Assembly (NCBI GenBank): GCA_933207985.1
Contig: OW240916.1
Location: 317,347,324 to 317,411,323 of the forward strand
Length of the DNA: 64,000 nt
DNA from: Pelobates cultripes
Taxonomy: Eukaryota > Chordata > Amphibia > Anura > Pelobatidae
Direction of reading: 5' to 3'
In this document: piece by piece, positions 1 through 11,477 of the stretch
Layout: each line of letters starts with the position of its first letter
Position numbering within the stretch: the stretch's first letter is position 1
The notes under the pieces: model-generated
What the model was told of the DNA's origin: nothing
Seen by the model: only the letters and a program-made list of their open reading frames with translations
Database searches by the model: none
Position numbers and translations under genes: made by a program

Positions 1-789
1 TTTTCAATTAGTAATCATGGCAGATATTTAACTTTTTCCTAGAGCTTTAAACACAGGAGTCCCGATCAGGTGGACCCCACTTACTGGATGGCTTCCCCCT
101 GCTCTCTGTATATCCGAGAACCTTAGATAACCTTTATTTAACTTTTTTTTTTTAAATCCGTATTTAAAAAGCAAGGAGCAGTTCTGCTTTGCAATTTTTG
201 CTCCCAGGTAATGATTAACCCCTGGTTCTGCTGTTCAGGTAATCCTCTCTGCTTGGATTAGTTACATCGGATTAATTACATTGGATTCTTCAAGCATACA
301 AGGATTGGTTTACTGTAGCGGCCCTGCCTTATAGGTGCAATATAGAATCCATGTTTGCGTAATTTATTTTAGCAAATACTGTGTTACAATCTAAGTGCAC
401 GCCTGTGAGGTAACACTAATGCCATGTTCCTATTTTCAGTTCGTGCCATTAAACATTAGAAACCATCACATTAAACGCCGTGGACTGACCTGAGTTCAGA
501 ACATTCATACTAAATGCAGGTCACATTGCGGAGCAGGGAAAGTAACTGGAGACATTTTTTCAGCTTGTGGTTAAAGTTTTGCAATTCTGTTGTTTTCAAC
601 AAATATTTATATTGGAAGTAGATTTTTATTAGCAATTAGTTTAATATTGAACCAATAATATACATGTAGAATGCCATCTGTAACATGGTTCGCCTGTAAT
701 CCAGAAAATGATTCAGCTATAGAATGACACCGCCTAAATAAATCCACCACATCTTCATTGTGCACATTGTTCCAAAAGAACACTCTGCA

Positions 790-1002
790 CTATAACCACT
801 GCAAACCATTGTGGATGCGGAGGTGCCTAACGTGGCTCGGGGTATCATCCTCAGCAGTTTTTGAAGAGAACCTGATTTGAATATCTTCATAGGGCCGGCT
901 GACGTGGGATTTCACTTCTGTATTCTCTGAGCTGCAGTAGAAGGAGCGGCCTGCGGGTGTCAGGAGAGCATCCATTGATGGATTGCACCATACCCACTTC
1001 AT
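790..1002 (-). other. Unassigned open frame with weak LAMP-like look
   Basis: This 70-codon open frame contains ALLTPAGRSFYCSSE and later DIQIRF, which resembles the (A/T)P.G.SY.C ... (V/I)Q(I/L)..F pattern of lysosome-associated membrane protein luminal domains. A possible acceptor (ACTACCAG) lies just upstream on the - strand. The frame ends with TAG and then continues open for about 45 codons. No transmembrane exon, donor or second LAMP exon was found. It could be an exon relic or chance. Confidence 0.15.
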
Positions 1003-3354
1003 TGAGCTGGTAGTGGGTTTTGTTGCTATAGATCTCCTGACAGGTCATGGCTTCCTAATGCTTGCATTATCATTTGTGCTTTGCAATTCAAAAACTGCAA
1101 ATGGCATTTGATTATCACGGAGGTATTTTTAGTATTACATTTTTCTGTAATGAAACGTTTTGGGATTTAGTTAACTAGTTAATTTCTGCTTTTGTGACAA
1201 GTAAATCAGGTGTGATTTATAAGTCATAATGGTTAATATAAAAGGAAACTGCAGGAGTCTTATTATGCAAGCATATTGGCACAGCATTTTTTATTATCAA
1301 AAACTGGCTATAATGTTTGGTTCTTGAACTTTCTTCCAATATGTCTATTTTTAAAATAATTGCTGCATAAATGTAATGATTCAATGCTTCGCTTCCTAGG
1401 AGTAAAATCCTAATTTTAATAAGCATCATCTGCTGTGTAACTTGACTGATGGCTGAGGTCAGTTTGATGCTAGCTAGCAGTCTGGTTATACACACTGAGT
1501 TTAAAATAAAAGTAGAGGGCTTAAAGGAACATTAAAAATCAACCTATTTATTTGTAATACTGGTCTTTCTTATATTTAGCTTATCTGCTCCCCCCCCCAA
1601 GCTTTTTTAATTCAGCTTTTGACTTTCGGAGGAGAGTCTCCTCTCCTCTCCTCTGATATAATTTGTCCAATTCAATGTTTTTGATAGAGAAACATTGGGT
1701 GCCTTACCGAGTTTGTGTGGCAGTCTCTGAGCTCAGCCAATCAGATTTATTTATAGAGTAGCATTGAATCCGTGAAGACACCGACACAAAGACTTTAAAT
1801 AATTCAAAGTCTTTATTAGAAAGTGCTTCGAGTGGCTGTCACTCTGACAACCACTGTAGTCCCTGTTATGGGAAAATGAACACATTGCAATTTTTGCTAA
1901 AATGCCAATGTTTTTTTCAATGCCACACAAAGAGACGGGCCTATTTACAAAACCAATTAATTAAAATAAAATGGTTTTGGTGGCTCGAGAGTAAGTTTAA
2001 GTAGATGCCTTTAATTTACATTCCCATTGAGGGTTACATGATTTATAGAAAGAACACCCATGCTTTCATCTCGTCCATACTAGGTTCCAGTGATACGTCT
2101 TGCTCATATCTCTGGCTGCCTTTTCTGTCCTTCCTAGTAGCTTGTGAGGGTTGGAGCATTTCTCTTTTAGATACAGTGGTTCGGTGGTAAAAACGTTAGT
2201 ATTATAATTCTATATTGCCTGAATGAAGTTGGTCTGTGTCCCTCATTACGTGTCATTCTTCCTATGTTACAATTGCCAATTGTCCCTTTTTTGCAAGAGT
2301 AGTCCTAAGTTTATAAGTGCTAATTATACTATGACGCAACAACAAGTACCCCAAAACAGGGGCAAAACTTGGAGTACATTCTCTGCCATCTAACATTTCC
2401 CCGGAGAGGCCCCAACTTATATCAGTTACGTTCCACCTATGTTTTTAATCAAGGTCAGTATTTCATGTCAATCAACAACAAAAAAATCTAAATACATTTG
2501 TGTAGTTTCTTAATCTGTAAAATATGTTTTTATTGGTAATATTTTATAAAAAAAACTTTCAATGGATCTAAATAAACTTGCACGGGGGCACTTTAATTAT
2601 AGCTTTAATTTATGTTAAAACTGGTGCTGAAAATGAAAAGCACATTTTTAAATGAAAAGAAAATGTTTACCCTCTAAAGGGTTAAGCTGATGCAGCCAAG
2701 GCGGCAGAGAGAGCTGCCAGAAAACCTTTGTTCCTTTTGAGGGATCTGTTGAAATCGAAATTCCCTTTAGCAGACTTTTCTGTGCCAAAGGTCCGTGCTT
2801 TGTGTAATACGCGGAATCAAAGCATTTTGGTTCAACATAGTCCCAAGCAGAGTTTATTGTCATACATTTTCCAACGTCTGACCTAAAACAAGTCTGGGGA
2901 ATACTCAAATGAGTGAAATTAAAGATAATCTTTTGCAGTTAGCGTACTGATCGTTAGATTGTAGCACCTCCTAGTGGATACATAGGAATTGACCAAGGTG
3001 AGACATAGACTAGAAACTCCAAAATACAGTTAATTTAAGGGTATTCAAATTGTATAGCATAAAATATAAAAAAAATGCAATCTGTCATAAGGTACAAGCT
3101 TATCACTTGACTCCAGTAAGATTGTACATGATATTGGAAGTAGCAATTTTCCCAGTTTATGAAGTGGTAGAACTCTGTTCTGCTCAGAGATCATCCACAT
3201 ATAAAATCCTTTGCGTTGCTTGACAAACGTACAATCAGGAACACATAGTGCGTACACAAGATTGGGCAGAACAGAGGGTCTTCTATTACAGGACTTTTCT
3301 TTCTGATTGAACACATTTTAGATTATTTACTCCAGTGTAATCATCTGGTCATTT

Positions 3355-3789
3355 AAAAAACACTATAGTAACACAAACGTGTATTCCTGACACTATACTG
3401 TTAAACTATTTAGGTCCCCGGCTCCCAAAGATCACTTTAAAAATATTTTAAACTCAACTTTTTTTCCCCACACCGCAGCAGTCTCGTCCTGGCTGACCCT
3501 GCCTGGCTCCACTTCCATGGCTGAGATCATCAAACCGCAATCCAATGCTTTCCTATAGGTAAAAATGCAATGCTGTACCAATCAGCATCTCCTCATAGAG
3601 ATGCATTGAATCAGTGCATCACTATGGGGAATGTTCAGCGTCTTCATGTAAAGTGTGGAGCACTGAACTAGGAAGCACCTCTAGTGGCCGTCTGATTGAC
3701 TGTCAGTAGAGGTGTTACTGGAGAGCAATGTAAACACTGCCTTTTCTCTGAAAAGGCAGTGTTTACTTTGAAAAACCTGCAGGGGCAGG

Positions 3790-3790
<1 letters not shown>
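3355..3790. repeat. CACTATAG-type non-autonomous DNA element (truncated)
   Basis: It begins near AAACACTATAGTAACAC and contains blocks shared with the complete TTAA-bounded element at 53167-53652, including CTCTAGTGGC-like and GCAATGTAAAC...TTTCTCT segments. Its right end is lost in the (TA)n tract at 3791. Confidence 0.5.

Positions 3791-3830
<40 letters not shown>
3791..3830. repeat. (TA)n microsatellite
   Basis: Twenty uninterrupted TA dinucleotides lie directly before the left arm of a long inverted repeat. Confidence 0.97.
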
Positions 3831-3835
<5 letters not shown>

Positions 3836-4728
3836 TACACAAGATCCAGCGCACTCACCTATCCACTAAACAGCAACTTCAATGTTGAAAGATTTTATTT
3901 GTTTTTTTAAAAACACCTAATCTAGGCAAAAATAATGGGGGTTTAGTTACATTATATGATCATACATTGCATAAGCCTGCCACAACGTCAATGTACCCCA
4001 TCTTTGGCAGGTCCTATACTAACAGCCTAATGTCTGCTCTTATGAGATTAACCTACTTGGGGAAAATAATTCCATCTGGGACTCTCTGCAGTACAAGGCT
4101 AAATAGGGCCCTGGGATGAGGCACCTGTGACAGGGAGGGGTGCAAAACCAAGGAGTTGGCTTTAAAAAACCAAATAAAATCTTTCAACATTGAAGTTGCT
4201 GTTTAGTGGATAGGTGAGTGCGCTGGATCTTGTGTATTGTATTATTTGGCCCCCAGCAGCACCCCCATTTATGCATGTTAAGGTGAGTGCAGCCAACCCC
4301 CTCTTGTTTTATATATATTTGGGAGTCTAGCCAACTCCTTGGTTTTGCACCCCTCCCTGTCACAGGTGCCTCATCCCAGGGCCCTATTTAGCCTTGTACT
4401 GCAGAGAGCCCCAGATGGAATTATTTTCCCCAAGTAGGTTAATCTCATAAGAGCAGACATTAGGCTGTTAGTGTAGGACCTGCCAAAGATGGGGTACATT
4501 GACGTTGTGGCAGGCTTATGCAATGTATGATCATATAATGTAACTAAACCCCCATTATTTTTGCCTAGATTAGGTGTTTTTAAAAAAACAAATAAAATCT
4601 TTCAACATTGAAGTTGCTGTTTAGTGGATAGGTGAGTGCGCTGGATCTTGTGTATTGTATTATTTGGCCCCCAGCAGCACCCCCATTTATGCATGTTAAG
4701 GTGAGTGCAGCCAACCCCCTCTTGTTAT
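3836..4728. repeat. Long inverted-repeat (foldback) structure with a partial third copy
   Basis: The left arm 3836-4161 is the reverse complement of the right arm 4329-4654, about 325 bp with only a few differences. Both arms start and end with the same landmarks, GATCCAGCGCACTCACCTATCC on the left and its complement on the right. The 167-bp loop holds a direct copy (about 4166-4309) of the right end of the structure (about 4586-4728), each ending in AACCCCCTCTTGTT followed by TATATA. The element unit is thus about 400 bp (4325-4728), with one inverted and one truncated direct copy beside it. No coding capacity was seen. Confidence 0.85.
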
Positions 4729-5485
4729 ATATATATATAAATTTTGCTGTTGTGGTTCGGGTCACAATAGTGTCCCTTTAACCAGTAATAAAAAAAACTG
4801 CAATCAAAACAACGCTATTTCAAGTTAGACTGTTGCCCTCTGTGAAATTAGACAGCAGCCAAGTTCCAGAAATGTGTTGTTTTTTTAAAATATATATTTG
4901 TTTGTGCCAGGAACTGTGTAAATCAGTGCTTCTTAACCCATTTTGACAGTGAACATAAAACGTACATGGCTTTAGCTTTCAACTTATTCTTAATATATAA
5001 TTACCTTAGTAACCCATTTTTTTAAATAATATGTATTAAATTACTTGGTATACAAAGAAGAATGCAAAGGACAAACCTGTGGTGCTGCCCACTCTCTGAA
5101 ATGAGGGAATGAAGGGAGCACCCGTGTTTTGAGGAATTGTGAATAATTCTTCAAAACACTTTGATTGGACTATATTCAGGTCTGCTTGCACTTGACACCG
5201 CACTTTAAGATTAAGTAATTAATGTATTGTGTCCAGTTCTTTGGGGTCTGGGGGATTTGATCTGTCTGTTTCCATTCATTAGGGACTCAATGAAAGAACT
5301 TGGAGGACAATTTTGGGTACCAAGGTTAAATATCCACTGGTGTCATGTCATGCAACATGCTACACTAGCAAATTAAATAGTGCCAAAACCACTACAGTGC
5401 ATATTTGTATGGACAGAATCAGAAATAATATACTATATGGACATCAGCAGGTTATTTAACATTATATAATGCCCCAGCAATCACT

Positions 5486-5660
5486 AACACCATACCTCCA
5501 AACATTTCAAATGGAGAAAGAGGACACTTTGATTTTTAAGGGTGTGAGTAATGGTGTGGCCAGGGGCTGGGCTGTTCTGATAAATTTTAGGTGACTTGCT
5601 AATAACAATTTATACAACTTAAGGTACATTGTTCTTGTTCTAAGTTACATTTATTTACAG
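5486..5660 (+). repeat. Interspersed repeat copy, related to 20270-20450
   Basis: TACCTCCAAACATTTCAAAT...AGAGGACACTT and TTTTAGGTGACTTGCTAATAA match the reverse complement of 20270-20450. These are two diverged copies of one dispersed family in opposite orientation. Confidence 0.55.
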
Positions 5661-5849
5661 ACTTTTCTAAAACCATATTTATTTTAGTTATTTATGTGTT
5701 CAGAGACACATTATTGGGAGCATTAGTTCTGTGGAACGCTGTTATTTCTCTTGTCTATAAACTATCAGAGCTGCAATGCTGAGACGGAATATCTCCGCTG
5801 TAATCCTCTGGAGCTGGCGGTGAAGTGCTGGTTAGTGAGTATAGCCCTT

Positions 5850-6740
5850 TCCCCCAGTAACTGGACAACGCACCGTTTTGGGAGTCAACTGATTTTTATT
5901 AGCCCACACACTGCTTTTTATGCACAGCCCCATAGTATGTGGTCTCAAGGACAAGCTGCCAGGGAATTTTCCCAAGATGCACTGGGTCTGAGAGATAATT
6001 GAGCTGGGAATTTTAGATAACACAATTATCTCTCACTTACATAAAATATATACTTTCTATAAAACACCTCAAAAACATATTAAGACAGTACAGGAACCCC
6101 ACAATTCTTATATCCCCAAACAGCCTGAATCTGAGCGTGCAACATATCTGAAAAGTTCTCAGATTGGTTTGGTGAAACAAGATCGCTATTCGGGAGAAGA
6201 TTTCACCAGCCAGCCACGAGGTGATGCCCCAAAAGAGTCCCAGAGAATCTAGGGCTGCAGCCGGTCTTGGTTCGGGAGTTCCGGCACGAACACCAACGAA
6301 TGCTCCCCCTCGCTCTTAGCTAGTTAATGCTCCCCCCAGTTGGTAGATCATATCTCCCAAATGTGGTTCGTGTAGTTGTTCGGGAAAGTATACAGGCAGC
6401 AGTACCATCTTGACCAGGGTTTGCGAGAATGTGTAGCCAAAATTTGTTTCACGCACTCGACGACCAAGTACCGCTGCCTGCATTTGAGCGACAAAATGGG
6501 CCGAACTGAGCAACGTGCTTTCGATTATACAAATGGCGGCCACCCAGGAAAAGCACTCAAGTACTCCTTAATTGCGGTTAGCAGCTAGGGGTAGTCGATG
6601 TTGTTCTAAGTCAATAACAGGAGGAAACCACACACGTTCTGTTCGGTTCCCGAACATGGGGATACAGATTTGTTTGTAAGAACTCCAGGTGGGTTCGGGC
6701 AACCCCAAGGACGGATGCCAGGTCCGCCACATAAACTCTA
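5850..6740. repeat. Possible diverged LTR relative of 9069-10283
   Basis: It has the same order of landmarks as the solo LTR: a T-rich start with TTTTTATGCACAGCCCC, then a GATAATTG...AATTATCTC block, then ATATCCCCAAACAGCCTGAATCTGAGCG, then CG-containing TTCGGG/ATTCG-rich DNA. Its ends could not be fixed. Confidence 0.3.
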
Positions 6741-7739
6741 TGTTCTTGGTATTTCAGAGTGTATGTTAGGATAGAAAGGAGGGTCAGAGGCTGGGGTTTG
6801 CATCCCAGAATATGGACTATCTCTCCTGAATAGGGACACTTGGTAGCTGTTAAGGTGTAATATAATTAACTTGCAATACTTACACAAATATAAAATGATG
6901 AGAGATATTTATCAAGGCAGAAACAGATGTTGTTCTGGGACAAAGTACTAAACATGAAGCGATCAGGGTCACCTAAAACGGGACTCTTTGGGTAATCCAT
7001 ACTATTTAGCGGTATAAACTGTCGTTTCGAACATCACACACCTTAAAGAAATCGCTGGGAAAGAATTACATCTGGTGAATTATGATTTTTTTTTTTTTTA
7101 AATTAATGATTTTTTTTTTTTTTTTTTTTATGAAGCTTCACATGGCTACTAAAACATGTATAAAGCATGTGAATCCAGTGGGATGTGATATTTTAGAAAA
7201 CGTCTTCCAGGTGTAAACATAGTTGGGTTTGTTATCAAGTTAAATTTTTTGGAGGACAATGCAATGCAGGGAATTCCACTGTAGGTGGATGTTGGCAAGG
7301 TTCCATTATTTCGCTCTTCAGGGATACGTTGGTGTAACTTAGTAAGTGGAATGAAAAATTTTTGCATTACGTCCCCTCGTGTTGGTGCTTTAACGTGAAA
7401 GTGTAATGAAAAATTTCACTTACCTGAAATCGCGCCCATATCCATTCAATACACCACATGTCACACAGATACAGAGTATATTTAGTGTGAAATATAGAAA
7501 TCTACTAACCTCTCCTTTTTAGCTCCAATTCGTGGGTGTTACTCATCGTTTTTAGGCCATACATACTGCTGGGTGTTCATCTTAAACAACCCAACCTTTG
7601 ATTCAATCTACAAAACATTTTTCCAGTAGCGTTAAGGTGTATCAAGGTGGTCTTTGACAAACTTCAGGTGTGAGGCGATCTATTTTTTGGAAAGTAGAGG
7701 CTTTCTTCATTGTGACCAGTCATGGACACCATTCCTGCT

Positions 7740-8190
7740 CAATGTTTGTCATATAGTTGACTCATAAATGGAGATGTTAACAAGTGGGTTTTTTCAAGTC
7801 TTTTTGCTGCCACACAAGGGTTGGTTGTCTTACCTCATTGAGAATTGTGCCGATGTACCCTCTGAGTCATCTTGACTGCACGGCTATTTCTGGGGAGAGT
7901 AGCCACAGTACTAAGTCATCTCCATTTATTGACCGTTGGACAGTGTACAGATACATATCTAACTCTACCCAACTCTAATTACATACTTTTAACAACCGAT
8001 AATGTGAATATTTGAACAATATATTCAATAAGTACTAGAGCAACACAATAATTATTAGTTAAAACCATTGCTTTTTTGATTACTGTAACTAAGATGGACA
8101 CCATACTGGATTTTGAGGGCAATTTATGGATAAATGCAGTAATTTCTAAAGGGTTCACATACTTTTTCTTTTTCCTGCCACTGTGTATAT
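7740..8190 (-). mobile_element. Degenerate Tc1-like element fragment
   Basis: The right end AAAGGGTTCACATACTTTTTC (8149-8169) equals the terminal motif of the full Tc1 element at 41121-42724. The inner sequence TCTCCATTTATTGACCGTTGGACAG looks like the antisense of the Tc1 transposase N-terminal region. No open frame survives. Confidence 0.4.
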
Positions 8191-8196
8191 GTTTAT

Positions 8197-8243
8197 GAAA
8201 GAAAGAAAGAAAGAAAGAAAGAGAGAAAGGAAGAGAGAGAGGA
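8197..8243 (+). repeat. (GAAA)n and GA-rich microsatellite
   Basis: A GAAA tetranucleotide run passes into an imperfect GAGA tract. Confidence 0.95.
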
Positions 8244-8941
8244 GATATTTCCTCTTACTGCTCTTCTTGTTTTTTCCCCTCTACTGGTTACCTTTTCTCA
8301 CATGATCTATATATCAAATTTTTTTATTTATTTTTTTGTCCGAGTCGTTTTCATGAATATTTTTCATGGACAATATTCGGATTAGCTGAACTCTCATGTG
8401 AATGAGTGTCGGAGGTCCAGAACTAAAATTCATTTTTGGAAAAGATGATTTGGCTGGTGACTAGCTCAGCTTTTACCTTATACTTTGGTATTTGATTAAA
8501 TTAGTAGGAAGCTAGAGTTGTGTAATTCAATATATCTGTATTATATTTGCTGTAAAGCACGTTGTGGAATTGTACTGTTTGACGTTATTGATAGATTTGT
8601 AATCTCTCATGGAGACGCGTGCCAAGTCCTATTTCAGAAGAACCTGCTTTTACACTTGGAAACCGTTCCAAAAATTCAAATAATTTTGTAAACAACTTGG
8701 GAGATCAATTCTGTTCCTTACATAGAAAAAACATAAATGATTTGTAATAGCTCTTTACAAAACCTAATTGTTTTACACAATAACAGTATGAAAATATATA
8801 ATGGCCATTCATGCAAATATAATTTACAAAAGAGTTCAGTGCCTATAGGTTGCTATATTTTCATACAGTACGCTCATTGTGAAACTGACATATATATTTT
8901 TTTACTATTATTTTTTTAAATTTTTTTAATATTTTTCCATT

Positions 8942-8944
<3 letters not shown>

Positions 8945-8984
<40 letters not shown>
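8945..8984. repeat. (TA)n microsatellite
   Basis: Uninterrupted TA dinucleotides lie within a T-rich intronic stretch. Confidence 0.95.
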
Positions 8985-8987
<3 letters not shown>

Positions 8988-9068
8988 TTTTTTCATGTAG
9001 AAAATATAATTTTTTACTTCATTTACAATATGTGCATTTTATACACATACACACATACATATGTATAT

Positions 9069-10283
9069 TGTAACGGCACCCCCAGCATAAAAGGGTTAAA
9101 CCGCCGTTTAGAAGATCTTCCCCTTCCAGAGATGCAGGCACAGCTACTGTAGAACACCAAACTCCTGAACCGCATATAAGGGAATGCTCCAAACTCCAGA
9201 ACTGCATACAAAATAGCACTCCAAACTCCCGAATGGAACCTCACGAATAGCTCCTAGCAGACGAATAGGAAAAGCACCCAAGCGGCTTACACTCCTAGCA
9301 ATCAGTCTCTATCAGTATACAGTAAATCCCTCCAAGAACGAGACAGAGCTTCATGTTGAGGGTCAAGCAGTGGTCTGGTTTAATGAGGGCTACCTGCCCA
9401 GTATTTATGCAGGTCTCCCACCTGGTGGACACTCCCCTAGGGGACCAAATGGGAGACTGTGACAAAGGACAGACAAAACCAATGACAGACACACAGAGGT
9501 AAAACATCCCCACAATGCATCCTAACTTCCCTCCCTCTGTCCTGGAGATAATTGGGAAGTAATCCAATTATCTCCCAGGACAGAGGCAAAACTCCATTAA
9601 CCACATTGCAGTAAAAGACAGTAAAAGACATAAAAATGTATAAAGTTACAACTGTTGCACAAAACATATACATTCTACCTATCCCCAGATGGCTTAGATC
9701 TGAGCGCACAAAAGTACCGAATAGCGCTCAGATCCTATGCACACAGTCCAATCGCCGTGGAGATAAAGTGTTCACAAAGTCTGTTCTCCATACGAATAGA
9801 CTCCATGGGATGGCTATCTGGGGTAATGCTGTTTATACGGTTTAAACTACCGAATGCACAGGCATCCGGTTAAATGACCGAATGCAGAAGCAAGGAGGCT
9901 GACGGCTCAGCGGTGTTCTGCAAATAAGTGTCCGTTTCCAGTTCCATAGGATTGGCGCAGAACACCGCTGGCCATTCGGGACTTTAAAATGGCCGCCGCC
10001 ACGTGTTCGGCAAACAAACAAAGGCCACCCAGCATTTGACAATTAAGCTGCGGTTTACCGCAGCTTCTGGGAGGTAAATTGCAGACACACTCCAGCTCCC
10101 AGGTGGTCCAGTCATTCGTGCGTTAGTTTGGTAGATTGAATCTACTGACCGCCGGGCAGAAAGGCACGAATAAGCCTTTTCTGCAGGGGAAAAGAAGGCT
10201 GCTAACATGGGGCCATAGTCCAAAGGCAACAGACGAGCAACCAAGCTTCTCCAATGCAATGTGGCGAGATTGGTCTCGTCACA
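9069..10283 (-). mobile_element. Solo LTR, 1215 bp, with 5-bp TATAT target duplication
   Basis: It starts TGTAACGG and ends GTCACA (TG...CA, imperfect inverted TGT(A/G)AC termini). It is flanked on both sides by TATAT (9064-9068 and 10284-10288), as expected for LTR integration. Internal CpG-containing sequence (CGAATG, ATTCGG) contrasts with the surrounding AT-rich intron. On the - strand a TATA-like GCATAAATACTGGGCAGG lies near 9400, suggesting that orientation. No gag, pol or env lies beside it, so it is a recombined solo LTR. Confidence 0.75.
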
Positions 10284-10411
10284 TATATTGTTTACAGGTT
10301 TTTACCTTCATATTTTCATTCTATCTAGGATGCAATGCGTTGTTTTTTTTTCGTTTTTTTTTTATACATTCCCCCACTTTTTTATATAATTCTTGTTCTG
10401 ATTTTATATCC

Positions 10412-10464
10412 ATTCCGATACCTACTTCCTTTCTGGTCTCCAGAAAGGAAGTAGATATCGGAAT
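10412..10464. repeat. 24-bp-arm perfect hairpin
   Basis: The arm ATTCCGATACCTACTTCC TTTCTG (10412-10435) and its reverse complement (10441-10464) differ at one base and enclose a 5-base loop GTCTC. It is an isolated, nearly perfect stem. Confidence 0.9.
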
Positions 10465-11409
10465 TTTGAGTATATTAAGAACTCCAGGACTGAAAAGGCC
10501 ACAATATGTGGTGCACAGACAGACTGAATTAAACACACAGTCGGATATGACATCACGAAACCGGAAGAAGGAAGTGCACTCCATGGTGGAACGCAGCCAG
10601 CCGTCAGCTGTTACAATTGCGGTTACAATTTAAGGCGCTATATAAACAAGACACCTTGGATACTGTCCCAGACCACTGAACAAGGCTGGTATCAGACGAA
10701 ACACATTGGATTTTATTTTGTTGGGACTTTTATACTTGTTTTTGTTATTTTTTACTTTTTTTGCTCAATAAATATTTTTATTTCCATCAATTCCTCTGGC
10801 TGTCCTGTTCTTCACACCATCAGTGCCTGGAAAACTGGGGACCCTGACGGCAACACCAGTGGACTGCATAGTATACAGAGGAATCCTTTGCACGGTTTCA
10901 TACCCCTCGATGGAGAGAAAAGCCAGTCCATTTTGACGTCTTATGAGTGCTCTCACTCCCCCCCTCCCTGCCACCCCCTTCAATTTTGTTCATAAGTTCT
11001 AACACCATTGCAGTTCTTTTCTTTTGTTTTTACTTAGATGTGTATAGCTACCTAATCAGTTTTTGCTGATTCATCAGGTGGTATCTACCCTCGGTTTTAA
11101 TTTTCTTTCTGGAGCTGACTTGAATATATTCTTGTATATATCACTCTTTAGTACGTTGTGAAATTGAGCCAGTTACTTGTGTTGTGGAGTAGTTTTGAGC
11201 TTTCAAAGTTCTTTGGATCAATATCTTCATTATCATCATGTGAAAATGTTTGGTCAACCGTTAGTAATTAATATTCAGTTGTTTTTCCAATCCAATGATT
11301 GGTCTTCTAAAGTGGTATTTATGTAGTGACGAGTCTAATGTTTACTGAGATTTTGTTTTGTAATTTTAAATGAGTAAAGTAACAATTTTGCAAATCGTTT
11401 TCATTTCAG

Positions 11410-11477
11410 TTTATATCTCTTCAAACTTGGCATTGCGCCCCAGATACAGGATTTACTGGGAAAAGTTGACTTTACAG
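11410..11477 (+). CDS. IQGAP2: IQGAP2 exon (end of calponin-homology domain)
   Basis: The exon lies between a TTTCATTTCAG acceptor and a GTAAGC donor. It starts with one base completing a split codon and reads [17 protein letters not shown] followed by KVDFT, ending with the first base of the next codon. This is the C-terminal helix region of the IQGAP actin-binding calponin-homology domain. The preceding exon must end with two bases of a split codon; I could not find it in the 11.4 kb upstream. Confidence 0.93.

Larger units (their letters stand above)
1..11409. other. IQGAP2 intron (upstream part)
   Basis: I find no IQGAP exon here; searches by eye for the preceding calponin-homology exon (IQWLNAMDEIGLP and YCIHALS types) failed on the + strand. 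Outside the repeats listed separately, the stretch holds AT-rich intronic DNA, poly-T tracts (7086-7128) and fragments of frog interspersed repeats. One such fragment is at 10620-10980, an unclassified repeat ending in an AATAAA-containing T-rich tail around 10760. Confidence 0.7.
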
